Assembly: GCA_028289425.1 (NCBI GenBank)
Contig: JANQPL010000009.1
Coordinates: 62,001-126,000, forward strand
Source of the DNA: Alphaproteobacteria bacterium
GTDB taxonomy: Bacteria > Pseudomonadota > Alphaproteobacteria > JANQMY01
Direction of reading: 5' to 3'
DNA length: 64,000 bases
Part shown: positions 36,063 through 44,095 of the stretch, piece by piece
Numbering within the stretch: position 1 is the first letter of the stretch
Layout: the number at the start of each line of letters is the position of its first letter
Made by a program: the position numbers and the translations under genes
The notes under the pieces: generated by a model
The model's database searches: none
Seen by the model: the letters and a program-made list of their open reading frames with translations, nothing else
Told to the model about the DNA's origin: nothing

Positions 36063-37109
36063 CTACTGTCCCCGGTCGTGACCTACAATTTCGTCCAACC
36101 CCCGCTCATACGCCGTCAACAACTCCCGATTCTTATCGAGGATCGCCTTGGCGGCCTCGCAGTCTTTGGCGATTTGCGCTTTCAAACTGTCCAGTCCGTC
36201 GAACTTTGTTTCGGGCCGCAGAAACTCCACAAGGGAGACGCGGATGTGTTGACCGTAAAGATCCCCTTTGAAGTCGAAGAGATGGACCTCGAGCAGCACA
36301 TCTTCTTTGTCGAAAGTGGGACGCCGACCGATATTGGCAACGCCGTCGACAATTTGAGTGTCGGTCCGGCCGCCTGCGCCCCTGGCGTCGCGATCTTCAA
36401 ATTCCACTTGGACGGCATAAACGCCCAGCTTGGGAACAATATAGTTTTCAAGCGATACGTTCGCTGTTGGAAATCCGATCGTTCGGCCGCGCTGGTCGCC
36501 TTTCAGGACCCGCCCCTCTACCGACCACCAATGGCCTAGCAGATCGGCCGCTTGGCCCGGACGCCCTTCCGACAAATGTTCCCTAATTTTTGTCGATGAA
36601 AACACTTCAGGCGCGGACGCATCTTCGGCGCCGTGAAGGGTCATGGGCTCGACCACCGTGACACCGAAGCCTTCCATTAGTCCCATCCAAGACAAGACAG
36701 AGGTATCCCCGGACCGTCCGCGGCCGAAGGCATAGTCGTAGCCCACAACCACGTGCAACACACCAAGGCCTTTGATCAAGACATCATCCACGAACTCGGG
36801 CGCAGTCTTGTTGGCCATATGTTCGTCAAATGTGAGGGCATAAAGCGTATCGACGCCTAAGCGTTCCAGCAGGCGCGCTTTGTCTCGAAAGGACATGAGC
36901 CTGAATTCAGGTCCACCCGGCTGGAAATACTCCCGGGGGTGAGGTTCGAATATGATCACCCCTAACGGCACGCCCAATTCGTCAGCAAGCGCTGCCGCAT
37001 TGGCGACCACCGCCTGGTGCCCCCTGTGCACGCCATCGAAATTGCCAATGGCCACGACCGGTCCCCGCAAGGTGGGCGCGATGTCTTTATAATGGCGAAC
37101 GATCTGCAT
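36063..37109 (-). CDS. ribF: Bifunctional riboflavin kinase/FAD synthetase RibF
   Basis: This 348-residue enzyme makes FMN from riboflavin and then FAD. The N-terminal adenylyltransferase domain shows 'AIGNFDGVHRGHQAVV' and 'VVGYDYAFGRGRSGDTSVL', with 'FSSTKIREHLSEGRPGQAADLLG' as its closing motif. The C-terminal kinase domain has 'GDQRGRTIGFPTANVSL' and 'YAVQVEF'. It lies upstream of ileS-lspA on the same strand, an order common in proteobacteria, though the 203-bp gap suggests a separate promoter for ileS. Confidence 0.95.
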   Translation of the reverse strand: MQIVRHYKDIAPTLRGPVVAIGNFDGVHRGHQAVVANAAALADELGVPLGVIIFEPHPREYFQPGGPEFRLMSFRDKARLLERLGVDTLYALTFDEHMANKTAPEFVDDVLIKGLGVLHVVVGYDYAFGRGRSGDTSVLSWMGLMEGFGVTVVEPMTLHGAEDASAPEVFSSTKIREHLSEGRPGQAADLLGHWWSVEGRVLKGDQRGRTIGFPTANVSLENYIVPKLGVYAVQVEFEDRDARGAGGRTDTQIVDGVANIGRRPTFDKEDVLLEVHLFDFKGDLYGQHIRVSLVEFLRPETKFDGLDSLKAQIAKDCEAAKAILDKNRELLTAYERGLDEIVGHDRGQ

Positions 37110-37249
37110 TGAGGGGTTCGGTCATCCTATAGGGAGAACTCAGGTAAGCCCGGCATACAACGCCGCGGGCGCCGGTCAGAGCGCGCGCACTGTAACCGAC
37201 GAGATTTGACCCCACAAGTCAGCGGCCGGCCCGTCCCCAACGCCATCGC

Positions 37250-38515
37250 CTACGCGCTTTCCGCTTTGGGCAAGTCAGCCTCAAAATTGGGTCTCAGCCG
37301 GGGAAGCCGCCCGCTGCCTGTGTCGAGACCGGTCTCGTCGATCGGCCGCGGGTGTCCGAAAACAAAGCCCTGGCCGAAATCTACGTCGTACTCAAGGACC
37401 CCAATAACGGATTGTTCGTCTTCGATCTTTTCCGCAATCAGGTCGACGCCGTTGCGCATGGCAAGCTCTTTAAAGTCGGCCGCATGAATGCGGGCGCCGG
37501 CTTCTTCCATGCCGCCGAGCAGAATTTGGCCATCCACTTTCAGGAACCGGAAGTTCTTCTGACGCAGATCGTGCAGGTCGAAATCAAGAGTGGTGACCCT
37601 GTCCATGGAAAATGAAAAACCCAAATCGGCGAGCCGCAAAAGATTGTCCCATTCCCAGGAATGACATTGCTCGATGGCTTCTTGCGCGAACTCGAAAACA
37701 ATGAACTTCGCAAGATCGGCGTTCAGTTCCATATATTCTATGAATTGGGGGAAGAATTCCGGATCCCGCAGCGTGTGGGCGGAGATGTTGCAGAAGATCG
37801 CCACATCATTCGCTTTATGATTAAGGCGGCGCATCACCTGGACACAGCGGAACAACAACAGGTTATCGACAATCGACATCAGACCCGCCGGCTCCGCCAC
37901 CTGAAGGTATTGGTTGGGCATGATCAGCGTGCCCTCCGTATCGCGCAGGCGCGAGAAGGCCTCGTAGTAACGAATGCGCCGCTGGGGCAGGCTGACGATC
38001 GGCTGAAGATAAAGGTCGACGCGGTTGTCTTCCAACGCGTCGTGAACGACGCTCAGTAGAAGGTCGTTTCCTTGATAAACCTTTTCTCCCTCGCCCGACA
38101 TGGTTTCTGGTGAGCGCCCTACATTCCCCAGCTTCAAGGACGGGGGCGCCTTTTCATGAAGCTGTTTGATCAATCCCTCGAGCACCTGCACCTCCGCGAC
38201 GATTTCCTGATTCCGGGTACGGACATTCCTGTCGAGCGAGACGGAGAGATCGTTCAATGCTGTTTTGGCATCGGCGAATTCTTGCTGCAGCGTCCCGTAG
38301 GCTTGCTTCAGGGTCCGGAGTTCTTTGGCAAAGCGTTTTCTCTCGCGGCTGCGCGACAGTGCCGCGTGACCGTTCGCGAGAATCACGAACAAGCCGGCAG
38401 ACGCAAGCGATGCCTCCAACAGCGAGAATGCCTGGAAGCTGTGGAGGCCGACACCCAGGATCGCCGCCGAGACGATGTAAATGCAGGCCAGCAGGATGTT
38501 CAGAAGTGATGACAT
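37250..38515 (-). CDS. Membrane-anchored degenerate EAL-domain protein, TipF-like
   Basis: The architecture is two N-terminal membrane helices ('LLACIYIVSAAILGVGL' and 'ASLASAGLFVILANGH'), a coiled-coil stretch (about residues 65-125) and a C-terminal EAL domain. The EAL signature is changed to EAF in 'RIRYYEAFSRLRD'. The metal-binding DDFGTGYS block reads 'LADLGFSFSMDRV', so c-di-GMP hydrolysis is unlikely, although binding may remain. This layout and degeneracy match TipF of Caulobacter, a c-di-GMP-responsive flagellar positioning factor. That is a family-level inference; no flagellar genes are in the window. The ATG at 38515 is chosen as the start. Confidence 0.75.
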   Translation of the reverse strand: MSSLLNILLACIYIVSAAILGVGLHSFQAFSLLEASLASAGLFVILANGHAALSRSRERKRFAKELRTLKQAYGTLQQEFADAKTALNDLSVSLDRNVRTRNQEIVAEVQVLEGLIKQLHEKAPPSLKLGNVGRSPETMSGEGEKVYQGNDLLLSVVHDALEDNRVDLYLQPIVSLPQRRIRYYEAFSRLRDTEGTLIMPNQYLQVAEPAGLMSIVDNLLLFRCVQVMRRLNHKANDVAIFCNISAHTLRDPEFFPQFIEYMELNADLAKFIVFEFAQEAIEQCHSWEWDNLLRLADLGFSFSMDRVTTLDFDLHDLRQKNFRFLKVDGQILLGGMEEAGARIHAADFKELAMRNGVDLIAEKIEDEQSVIGVLEYDVDFGQGFVFGHPRPIDETGLDTGSGRLPRLRPNFEADLPKAESA

Positions 38516-38630
38516 ACAGATTTCGAAGCCGCTACGGGCAGTGTACAAAGCTGTCGCGAAGTTTATCTGGCGTCATCCTGAGCGATCGAAATTTCTAATT
38601 TGTTAACCACGCGGGCAGGCGCAGGGCCAC

Positions 38631-38663
38631 AAAAAACCCTCGACGGGCTTGCCGCCGAGGGTT
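38631..38663 (-). terminator. Intrinsic terminator of the OmpA-family lipoprotein gene
   Basis: On the minus strand a stem ACCCTCG/CGAGGGT (arms 38656-38662 and 38637-38643) with a GC-rich loop is followed by six T residues (38636-38631). It lies 25 bp after the stop of the OmpA-type gene and upstream of the EAL gene, so the two are separate units. Confidence 0.85.
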
Positions 38664-38687
38664 GTGTCTTTGCTGATATCTGGCGCG

Positions 38688-39353
38688 TTACGCGGTAAAG
38701 GGCGAGATCTGGATCTCCACCCGCCGGTTTGCTTCCCGGCCGGCCATGGTGTTGTTGTCCGCAATCGGCTGGTTCTCGCCAAAGCCTTGAACGATCAAGC
38801 GCTGAGACATCACCTGCTGTGACGTCAGATACTGGGCGACGCTGTTGGCGCGCCGTTCCGAGAGCGCCAGATTGTATTGGTCCGACCCGGTCGAGTCCGT
38901 ATGGCCTTTTACGTCCACATAGGACTTCTCAAATTCGTTGAGGACGATGGCCACCGAATTGAGCACATCGTAGAAGCTCGACCTGATGTCAGACTGATTG
39001 GTGTCGAAGGTGATGTTGCCGGGCATGTTCAAGATGATGTCATCGCCCACGCGGGTCACGCTCACACCGGTGCCCTGCAGCCTTTCGCGCAGTTTGGCTT
39101 CTTGGCGGTCCATATAGGCGCCGACGGCACCGCCCGCCAGCGCGCCGATCCCGGCGCCGATCAAGGCATTGCGGCCCGCTTGCTTGCCACTTGACGTGTT
39201 GGTAAGCGCCCCAATGGCAGCGCCGGCTAAGGCGCCGATCCCTGCCCCTTTGGCAGTGTTGCTGGCTTTCTTCTCGCCGGTATAGGGGTCGGTGGTGCAC
39301 GCGGCCAGCGCGAACGTGGCGCCAATCAAAAGAATTCCGACTTTTTTCAACAT
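38688..39353 (-). CDS. OmpA-family outer-membrane lipoprotein (YiaD/Pal-like)
   Basis: The 221-residue protein starts at the ATG at 39353 with a lipoprotein signal ('ILLIGATFALAAC', lipobox LAAC). A glycine-zipper region with repeated 'GAGIGALAGGAVG' units (about residues 35-80) is followed by the OmpA-type peptidoglycan-binding domain: 'ITFDTNQSDIRSSFYDVLNSVA', 'VDVKGHTDSTGSDQYNLALSERRANSVAQYL' and 'GFGENQPIADNNTMAGREANRRVEI'. It should tether the outer membrane to peptidoglycan. It stands alone with its own terminator. Confidence 0.92.
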   Translation of the reverse strand: MLKKVGILLIGATFALAACTTDPYTGEKKASNTAKGAGIGALAGAAIGALTNTSSGKQAGRNALIGAGIGALAGGAVGAYMDRQEAKLRERLQGTGVSVTRVGDDIILNMPGNITFDTNQSDIRSSFYDVLNSVAIVLNEFEKSYVDVKGHTDSTGSDQYNLALSERRANSVAQYLTSQQVMSQRLIVQGFGENQPIADNNTMAGREANRRVEIQISPFTA

Positions 39354-39544
39354 GAGTCCCGAGATCTCCATTCTTGCTCGCCCACTAAGTGACAGGTTGA
39401 CGACGCGATTGAGATGAGAAAGACAATGGTTTCATCTATTACATCTTAATAGTTCATGAACACGCCGGCAGACGCGACGCAGCTTTCCATCCAAAGCAAG
39501 TCATAAGGTGGGCCGATTCGGAAAAAATGAAGGGAAAATATGAC

Positions 39545-40321
39545 ATGAGTTTGTTCGATCTCAGCGGAAACGTTGCGGTTGTCACCGGCGCCACCAAGGG
39601 CATCGGCAGGGCCATCGCCGAAAGAATGGCGGAACATGGTGCGAAAGTGGTGGTTTCCAGCCGAAAAATGCCGGCTTGCGAGGAGGTCGCCGCGGAGATA
39701 AATGAGAAATATGGCAAGGGCGACGAAGTGGCGATACCGGTCGCCTGCAATATTTCCCATAAAGACCAGCTCCAGGCGCTGGTCGACCAGACACGGGCCA
39801 AATGGAGCAAGATCGATACGCTGGTGTGCAACGCGGCGGTCAATCCCTATTTCGGCCCATCCATCGACTGTCCGGACGAAGCGTTCGACAAGATCTTTGC
39901 CTCAAATGTGAAGTCCAACTTTTGGCTCGCCAATATGGTGCTGCCGGAAATGGGCGAGCGCGGTGAGGGCTCGATCATCATCATTTCGTCGATCGGAGGA
40001 TTGCGCGGATCGCCCATCCTCGGCGCCTATGGCATCTCAAAGGCCGCGGACTTCCAGCTTGCCCGCAACATCGCCGTGGAATGGGGACCGAAAGGCATTC
40101 GTGCCAACTGCATCGCGCCGGGCTTGATCAAAACCTACTTTTCCCAAGCGCTCTGGCAGAACGAGGAGATCCTCAAACGGTCCACCGAGGGCGCGCCGCT
40201 GCGCCGCATCGGTTTGCCGGACGAAATCGCCGGTGCCGCGGTGTTTTTGGCAAGCCCGGCCGGCGCCTTTACCACAGGCCAAGGCATTGTCATAGATGGC
40301 GGTCAAACCATCAGCCAATAA
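39545..40321 (+). CDS. Short-chain dehydrogenase/reductase
   Basis: This 258-residue NAD(P)-dependent oxidoreductase has the cofactor motif 'VTGATKGIGRAIAERM', 'VCNAAVNPYFG', the catalytic Ser in 'IIIISSIGGLRGSP', Tyr and Lys in 'YGISKAADFQLARNIA', and the C-terminal 'ITTGQGIVIDGG'-type end (here 'FTTGQGIVIDGGQTISQ'). It resembles the DHRS4/FabG-like group. The substrate is unknown. The ATG at 39545 has AAGGGA at a good distance; the earlier ATG at 39527 would cover that site. Confidence 0.87.
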   Translation: MSLFDLSGNVAVVTGATKGIGRAIAERMAEHGAKVVVSSRKMPACEEVAAEINEKYGKGDEVAIPVACNISHKDQLQALVDQTRAKWSKIDTLVCNAAVNPYFGPSIDCPDEAFDKIFASNVKSNFWLANMVLPEMGERGEGSIIIISSIGGLRGSPILGAYGISKAADFQLARNIAVEWGPKGIRANCIAPGLIKTYFSQALWQNEEILKRSTEGAPLRRIGLPDEIAGAAVFLASPAGAFTTGQGIVIDGGQTISQ

Positions 40322-40335
40322 TCCCAAAAAAAAGA

Positions 40336-40361
40336 GGCCTCGCCGCTGGGGTGGCGAGGCC
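40336..40361 (-). terminator. Strong hairpin with A-tract upstream; minus-strand terminator
   Basis: A perfect 9-bp stem, GGCCTCGCC/GGCGAGGCC (40336-40344 and 40353-40361), is preceded by eight A residues interrupted only near the stem. Read on the minus strand it is followed by a T run and looks like a good intrinsic terminator. On the plus strand, where the SDR gene ends 15 bp before it, there is no T run after the stem. It may still slow plus-strand transcription, or guard against transcription entering from the right. Confidence 0.6.
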
Positions 40362-40503
40362 GAGTTGCTGGGGTAATTGCCTTGGGTAAAGGGGCTCAAC
40401 TGTTCAACTGAACGATTGATGGTCTAGATATAGGTATGGGGCGGTTTTGGGTCTGTAGCGAAAGTCACAAACCTGTCACCTAGCGAGAGAACGGAGACAC
40501 CAA

Positions 40504-41244
40504 GTGGGATCAAAAGGGCCAAATCCAGTGCCGGGCACGGCCGCGGGTCTTTCGGACATCAAGCTGTTTGAGGGCTTGAGCGAGGGCGATCTCCAGCATA
40601 TTGCCCAATTGTGCCAATGGCGGGTGTGGAACAAGGGGTCGCAGATCCTGGACCGGCAAAGTCCGGACCGGGACATCTACTTTGTGCCCAAAGGATCCGT
40701 CCGTATCGTGAACTTTTCCATGTCCGGCCGCGAAGTGGCTTACGCAACTGCGGAGGCCGGCGACTATTTCGGCGAGATATCCGCCATTGACGGCAAAGCC
40801 CGGTCGGCCAATGTGGTGGCACTGGAAGAATGCCATCTCGCGTCGCTCGGTCCGGAGCAATTCCGCGACCTACTCACCAAACACTCTTCTATCGCCGTGC
40901 GCGTTCTGGAGAAGCTCGCGAGCATCGTGCGCACCTGCGACGACCGGATCATGGATCTTGCAACGCTGAGCGCTTATCAGCGCGTCTATTGCGAGCTGCT
41001 GGATTTGAGCAAACAAGATCCGGTGCGCGCCGACTCATGGATGATCTATCCGCTGCCGACACAGGCGCAAATCGCAGCCAAAGCCAGCACCACGCGCGAG
41101 ACCGTGGCGCGGGTGCTCAGCCAGCTCACCGGCGACGGCATCACCGAACGCAAGGGACGCACGCTCTACATCCGGGAACTCGACACGCTTCGGCAGCTGG
41201 CAGATCGTCTGTCTAAGGAAGAAGTCGCCGCCGGCGCCGAATAG
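40504..41244 (+). CDS. Crp/Fnr-family transcriptional regulator
   Basis: A 246-residue regulator with an N-terminal cyclic-nucleotide-binding fold ('LFEGLSEGDLQHIAQLCQWRVWNKGSQILDRQ', 'GDYFGEISAIDGKARSANVVALEECHLASL') and a C-terminal winged helix ('TQAQIAAKASTTRETVARVLSQLTGDGITERKGRTLYI'). It lacks an N-terminal cysteine cluster, so it is not an oxygen-sensing FNR. The GEISAIDGKARSA pocket keeps the Glu and Arg/Ser positions of cAMP binders. The start is a GTG at 40504 after GAGAACGGAGA. Upstream, GTTCAACTGAAC at 40402-40413 is an imperfect palindrome that might be an operator. Confidence 0.88.
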   Translation: MGSKGPNPVPGTAAGLSDIKLFEGLSEGDLQHIAQLCQWRVWNKGSQILDRQSPDRDIYFVPKGSVRIVNFSMSGREVAYATAEAGDYFGEISAIDGKARSANVVALEECHLASLGPEQFRDLLTKHSSIAVRVLEKLASIVRTCDDRIMDLATLSAYQRVYCELLDLSKQDPVRADSWMIYPLPTQAQIAAKASTTRETVARVLSQLTGDGITERKGRTLYIRELDTLRQLADRLSKEEVAAGAE

Positions 41245-41261
41245 CGGCTCAAATTGAAAGA

Positions 41262-41286
41262 GGCCCTGAAGAATTTCCCCAGGGCC
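41262..41286. terminator. Hairpin between convergent genes
   Basis: The arms GGCCCTG and CAGGGCC enclose an 11-nt A/T-rich loop. It lies between the Crp-type regulator (plus) and the His-rich protein gene (minus). A pyrimidine-rich tract follows on the minus strand (CTCTTTCAATTT). A second weak inverted repeat, CTGACA/TGTCAG, is at 41305-41333. Together they probably end both transcripts. Confidence 0.5.
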
Positions 41287-41346
41287 CCCATTCACGTCGC
41301 TTTCCTGACACAGCAGGATTTTTAGTCTGTCAGATTATACCCTGAC

Positions 41347-41829
41347 TCAGTAATACTCGATTACATAGCGGCTGCCGCGAACGACATAACCGTGGCCATA
41401 CCGATCATAGCACATGGTGCCGCCGATCTTGGCGCGATAACCGTTATGATAGCCATATTTATATACCGGATGGCAAGCCCTACGGTGACGATAATGCCGC
41501 CCATGGCCATGCCCGTAGCCGTGATCGTAGTGGGCCCGGCGGCCATGATGCCCATGACCGCGATGGCCCCGATGGCCGTAATGCCCATGATGACCCCGGC
41601 GGTGCCGGTACCAATGGCCCGATCTGTGGCCGTGGTGCCGGTAATGGCGGTGCTTGTGGCGACGATGGGAGTAGCCGTGCCCATGGCCCCGGGAAATGTA
41701 CAGACCGAATGAATCCGGGCCGATATGAATACCTGCACGGCCATGATCGGCCCTGGCTTCGATGGATGTGGCTACCATTAGACAGAGGGCTGCGAGAGAC
41801 GCCGCAACGGAGATCCCGATTCTTTTCAT
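41347..41829 (-). CDS. Secreted histidine-rich protein
   Basis: The 160-residue product has a signal peptide (residues 1-27, 'SIEARA|DHG'). The mature chain holds about 30 His in roughly 100 residues, mixed with Gly, Arg and Tyr, in runs such as 'RRHKHRHYRHHGHRSGH' and 'HRGHRGHGHHGRRAHYDHG'. A C-terminal part with two Cys and many Tyr ('ACHPVYKYGYHNGYRAKIGGTMCYDRYGHGYVVRG') looks more ordered and resembles small secreted proteins of alphaproteobacteria. High His content suggests binding of Zn, Ni or Cu in the periplasm; this is inferred from composition only. It is a monocistronic minus-strand gene facing the regulator gene. Confidence 0.7.
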   Translation of the reverse strand: MKRIGISVAASLAALCLMVATSIEARADHGRAGIHIGPDSFGLYISRGHGHGYSHRRHKHRHYRHHGHRSGHWYRHRRGHHGHYGHRGHRGHGHHGRRAHYDHGYGHGHGRHYRHRRACHPVYKYGYHNGYRAKIGGTMCYDRYGHGYVVRGSRYVIEYY

Positions 41830-41910
41830 GCTCTTAACCCCGCACTTCCTGATTCCAGCAACATGGCAGACAATGGCGGAGCCTATATGAACCCAATCTG
41901 AATAGTTTGT

Positions 41911-42969
41911 TCATCTTTGGCTCTCCGGGGCGGGCATCAATGTGCCGGCTCTAATGGCCCGGGCCGTCAGCACGGAAATGATCGCCACTGCTGCGGTGCA
42001 AAAGGCCAAGGACCCAAGGCCCACCATGTGCGCGGCAGCAGTCTGTGTCGCAATGGCATACTGGATTGCTACGGTCGCCAATGCCGCCGTTGGGAAAGTG
42101 CACGACCACCAGGTGGGCGAAAAGGGGGTGTCCCGAAACCGCCGCCACAGGGCCATCAACAGCACGGCAAAGAAGACCGCGATGTAGAACAACACCTTGC
42201 CCACAATGGTGTTCATCTCGCCGGTGAGTTCCCCCAGGGCGAGCGCCGCGAGCGAAGGCGGCGCCAAGAAGATGAACAGGGTGGGATTAAGCCGCGCCGG
42301 AAACGGGCCCAAAAAGATCACGCGGTAGAGCAGGATCACAAACAGGATCACCCAGAAAACAAAACCGATCGCAAAGAAGAACCAGGACAGCTCTTCGAAC
42401 CCTAACTGCCGGCCGGTAATCGGCGCCAGCAGATTTCCGGCCGACGGCAAAAACCAGCCGGGATTGACGAAGGTCACATCGCAGTCCCGCTCAAACCAGC
42501 GGGCAATAATGGCAACGGCCAAGGCAAATTGGGTGACGGCCCCAACAATCCACAGCACCGTCGCCACCACCGGCGAATAGACCAACAGAGCGCCCGCAAA
42601 GGCCAGAACGCTCATGGAGAAGGTCGCAAAAAAACTTGCACTAACCGGGTCGCGAAACTCGGCCGCAATGGCCGACGGATCGGACAGATAGCGCCTGACT
42701 TGACTGGCGGCCAAACTGCCAAAAACGATCAGACCACAGATCAAGATCAGGTCGGCAATCGCCGTTGGCACCCCATAGGCGCTGCCCGCCTGACGCCACG
42801 CCGTTGCAAGCCCCGCATAGCCCAAGCTTGCGGAAAACAGCGACACGGGCAGCGAGCCCGTCCAGCCGCTGGGGGGTTTGGCAAGCTCGGTCAAGCGCGG
42901 CCTCGTTGACGGTGTCGATGCCCCTTCATCAGTACAGATACATAGGTTTGCCCAAGACCTGTCCCACAT
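41911..42969 (-). CDS. TehA/SLAC1-family membrane transporter
   Basis: About ten hydrophobic helices fill this 352-residue protein. Segments typical of the TDT/SLAC1 anion-channel family are visible: '[17 protein letters not shown]' (P-V-G type loop), '[20 protein letters not shown]' and '[20 protein letters not shown]'. Members export dicarboxylates, sulfite or other anions, or affect tellurite resistance. The ATG at 42969 overlaps the phosphofructokinase gene by 41 bp and adds a hydrophilic N-terminus. A TTG at 42894 with GAGG upstream is a plausible true start. Confidence 0.8.
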   Translation of the reverse strand: MWDRSWANLCICTDEGASTPSTRPRLTELAKPPSGWTGSLPVSLFSASLGYAGLATAWRQAGSAYGVPTAIADLILICGLIVFGSLAASQVRRYLSDPSAIAAEFRDPVSASFFATFSMSVLAFAGALLVYSPVVATVLWIVGAVTQFALAVAIIARWFERDCDVTFVNPGWFLPSAGNLLAPITGRQLGFEELSWFFFAIGFVFWVILFVILLYRVIFLGPFPARLNPTLFIFLAPPSLAALALGELTGEMNTIVGKVLFYIAVFFAVLLMALWRRFRDTPFSPTWWSCTFPTAALATVAIQYAIATQTAAAHMVGLGSLAFCTAAVAIISVLTARAIRAGTLMPAPESQR

Positions 42970-44083
42970 GGGGCCGATAGGCGTTCACGTCGTAAAGCGC
43001 GTCCACATCAACACGCTTTTCCCCTTTAATGCAGGTATCTCCCGGCACGGTGGTGTAGCGCCCTTCTTGGACCGCGGTCATCAGACCGGACTTTCCATCC
43101 TTCAGCAGTTGAATGGCCATGGTCCCGTAATTGGTGGCCACCATGCGGTCGAGCGCGTCGGGCGCCCCGGTGCGCATCAGATAGGCCAAACTTTGGCTGA
43201 TGATGTTGACCCCCGTATGGGCCTTGATCTCTTCCGCCACCATGGGGCCGACGCCGCCCAATTTACGGTGGCCATAGGCATCCGCTTCACCGCTTTCGAC
43301 CACCTCGCCGCCTTCCATGATCGCCCCTTCGGAGACAACCACCATGGCATAGTTGGACGGGTTCGCTTTTCGGTCCTCCACAAGATAATCGGCCAATGTC
43401 CGTACGTTGAAAGGCACTTCGGCAATCAAAGCGCGGTCCGCATCCGCCAAATATCCGGAGATGAGCGCCGTCTCGCCCGAATTTCGCCCGAACACTTCCA
43501 CCACCGCGATGCGCTCATGGCTGCCCGCCGAGGTGCGCAGCGCCGTCAGCATTTCCACCGAGCGGCTCACCGCCGTCGAAAAGCCGATGCAGTAATCGGT
43601 GCCGAACACATCATTATCCATGGTCTTGGGAACGGAAACAGCGGTCACCCCTTCCTGATGAAGGCGCGCGGCGTAAGACAATGTGTCGTCGCCGCCAATG
43701 GGGATCAGCGCATCGATGCCCAAATGCTCCAGCACCTTGATCACATGAGGCGTGCAGTCGATCCTGTCCTCGCCTGCCTTCGGCGACAGCCCGCTCAGGA
43801 AATCAGGCAAATCTTGCGGCTTCACTTTGCTGGGATTCGTCCGTGACGTGTGGAGCACTGTTCCACCTGTCCGGTCGATCGTCCGTACCGCCGCATTACT
43901 CAAGGGCATCAACCATTTTTCGCGCGCCTGCGGGTCGTCCGGGTTGAAGTTGAGCGGCCCCGCCCACCCCCGGCGAAAGCCGACGACCTCCCACCCCAGT
44001 TCTTCGGCACGCCGCACCACCGCTTTGATGCAGGGGTTGAGCCCCGGCACATCGCCGCCGCCCGTCAGTATCCCAATTCGCAT
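42929..44083 (-). CDS. 6-phosphofructokinase, pyrophosphate-dependent type
   Basis: This 384-residue enzyme of the PFK family has '[21 protein letters not shown]', the phosphoryl-donor loop '[12 protein letters not shown]' (residues 128-139) and '[22 protein letters not shown]'. The GGDD (rather than GGDG) and PKTxDND (rather than PGTIDND) forms are the two residue changes that mark PPi-dependent enzymes. It would phosphorylate fructose 6-phosphate reversibly. The ATG at 44083 has AAGGAG upstream; the TTG two codons earlier is not needed. The DSD1-type gene ends 12 bp upstream. Confidence 0.88.
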   Translation of the reverse strand: MRIGILTGGGDVPGLNPCIKAVVRRAEELGWEVVGFRRGWAGPLNFNPDDPQAREKWLMPLSNAAVRTIDRTGGTVLHTSRTNPSKVKPQDLPDFLSGLSPKAGEDRIDCTPHVIKVLEHLGIDALIPIGGDDTLSYAARLHQEGVTAVSVPKTMDNDVFGTDYCIGFSTAVSRSVEMLTALRTSAGSHERIAVVEVFGRNSGETALISGYLADADRALIAEVPFNVRTLADYLVEDRKANPSNYAMVVVSEGAIMEGGEVVESGEADAYGHRKLGGVGPMVAEEIKAHTGVNIISQSLAYLMRTGAPDALDRMVATNYGTMAIQLLKDGKSGLMTAVQEGRYTTVPGDTCIKGEKRVDVDALYDVNAYRPHVGQVLGKPMYLY

Positions 44084-44095
44084 CGCCAAAACTCC

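Noticed and set aside
36940-36975. GGTTCGAAT sequence resembling a tRNA T-loop
   Set aside because: It lies inside ribF on the coding path and no cloverleaf can be built around it; no tRNA gene was found in the window.
41392-41712. Met/Ala/Val-rich hydrophobic ORF antisense to the His-rich gene
   Set aside because: The complement of His/Gly codons (CAT, GGC) reads as Met, Ala and Val, so the apparent membrane protein is an artefact of composition.
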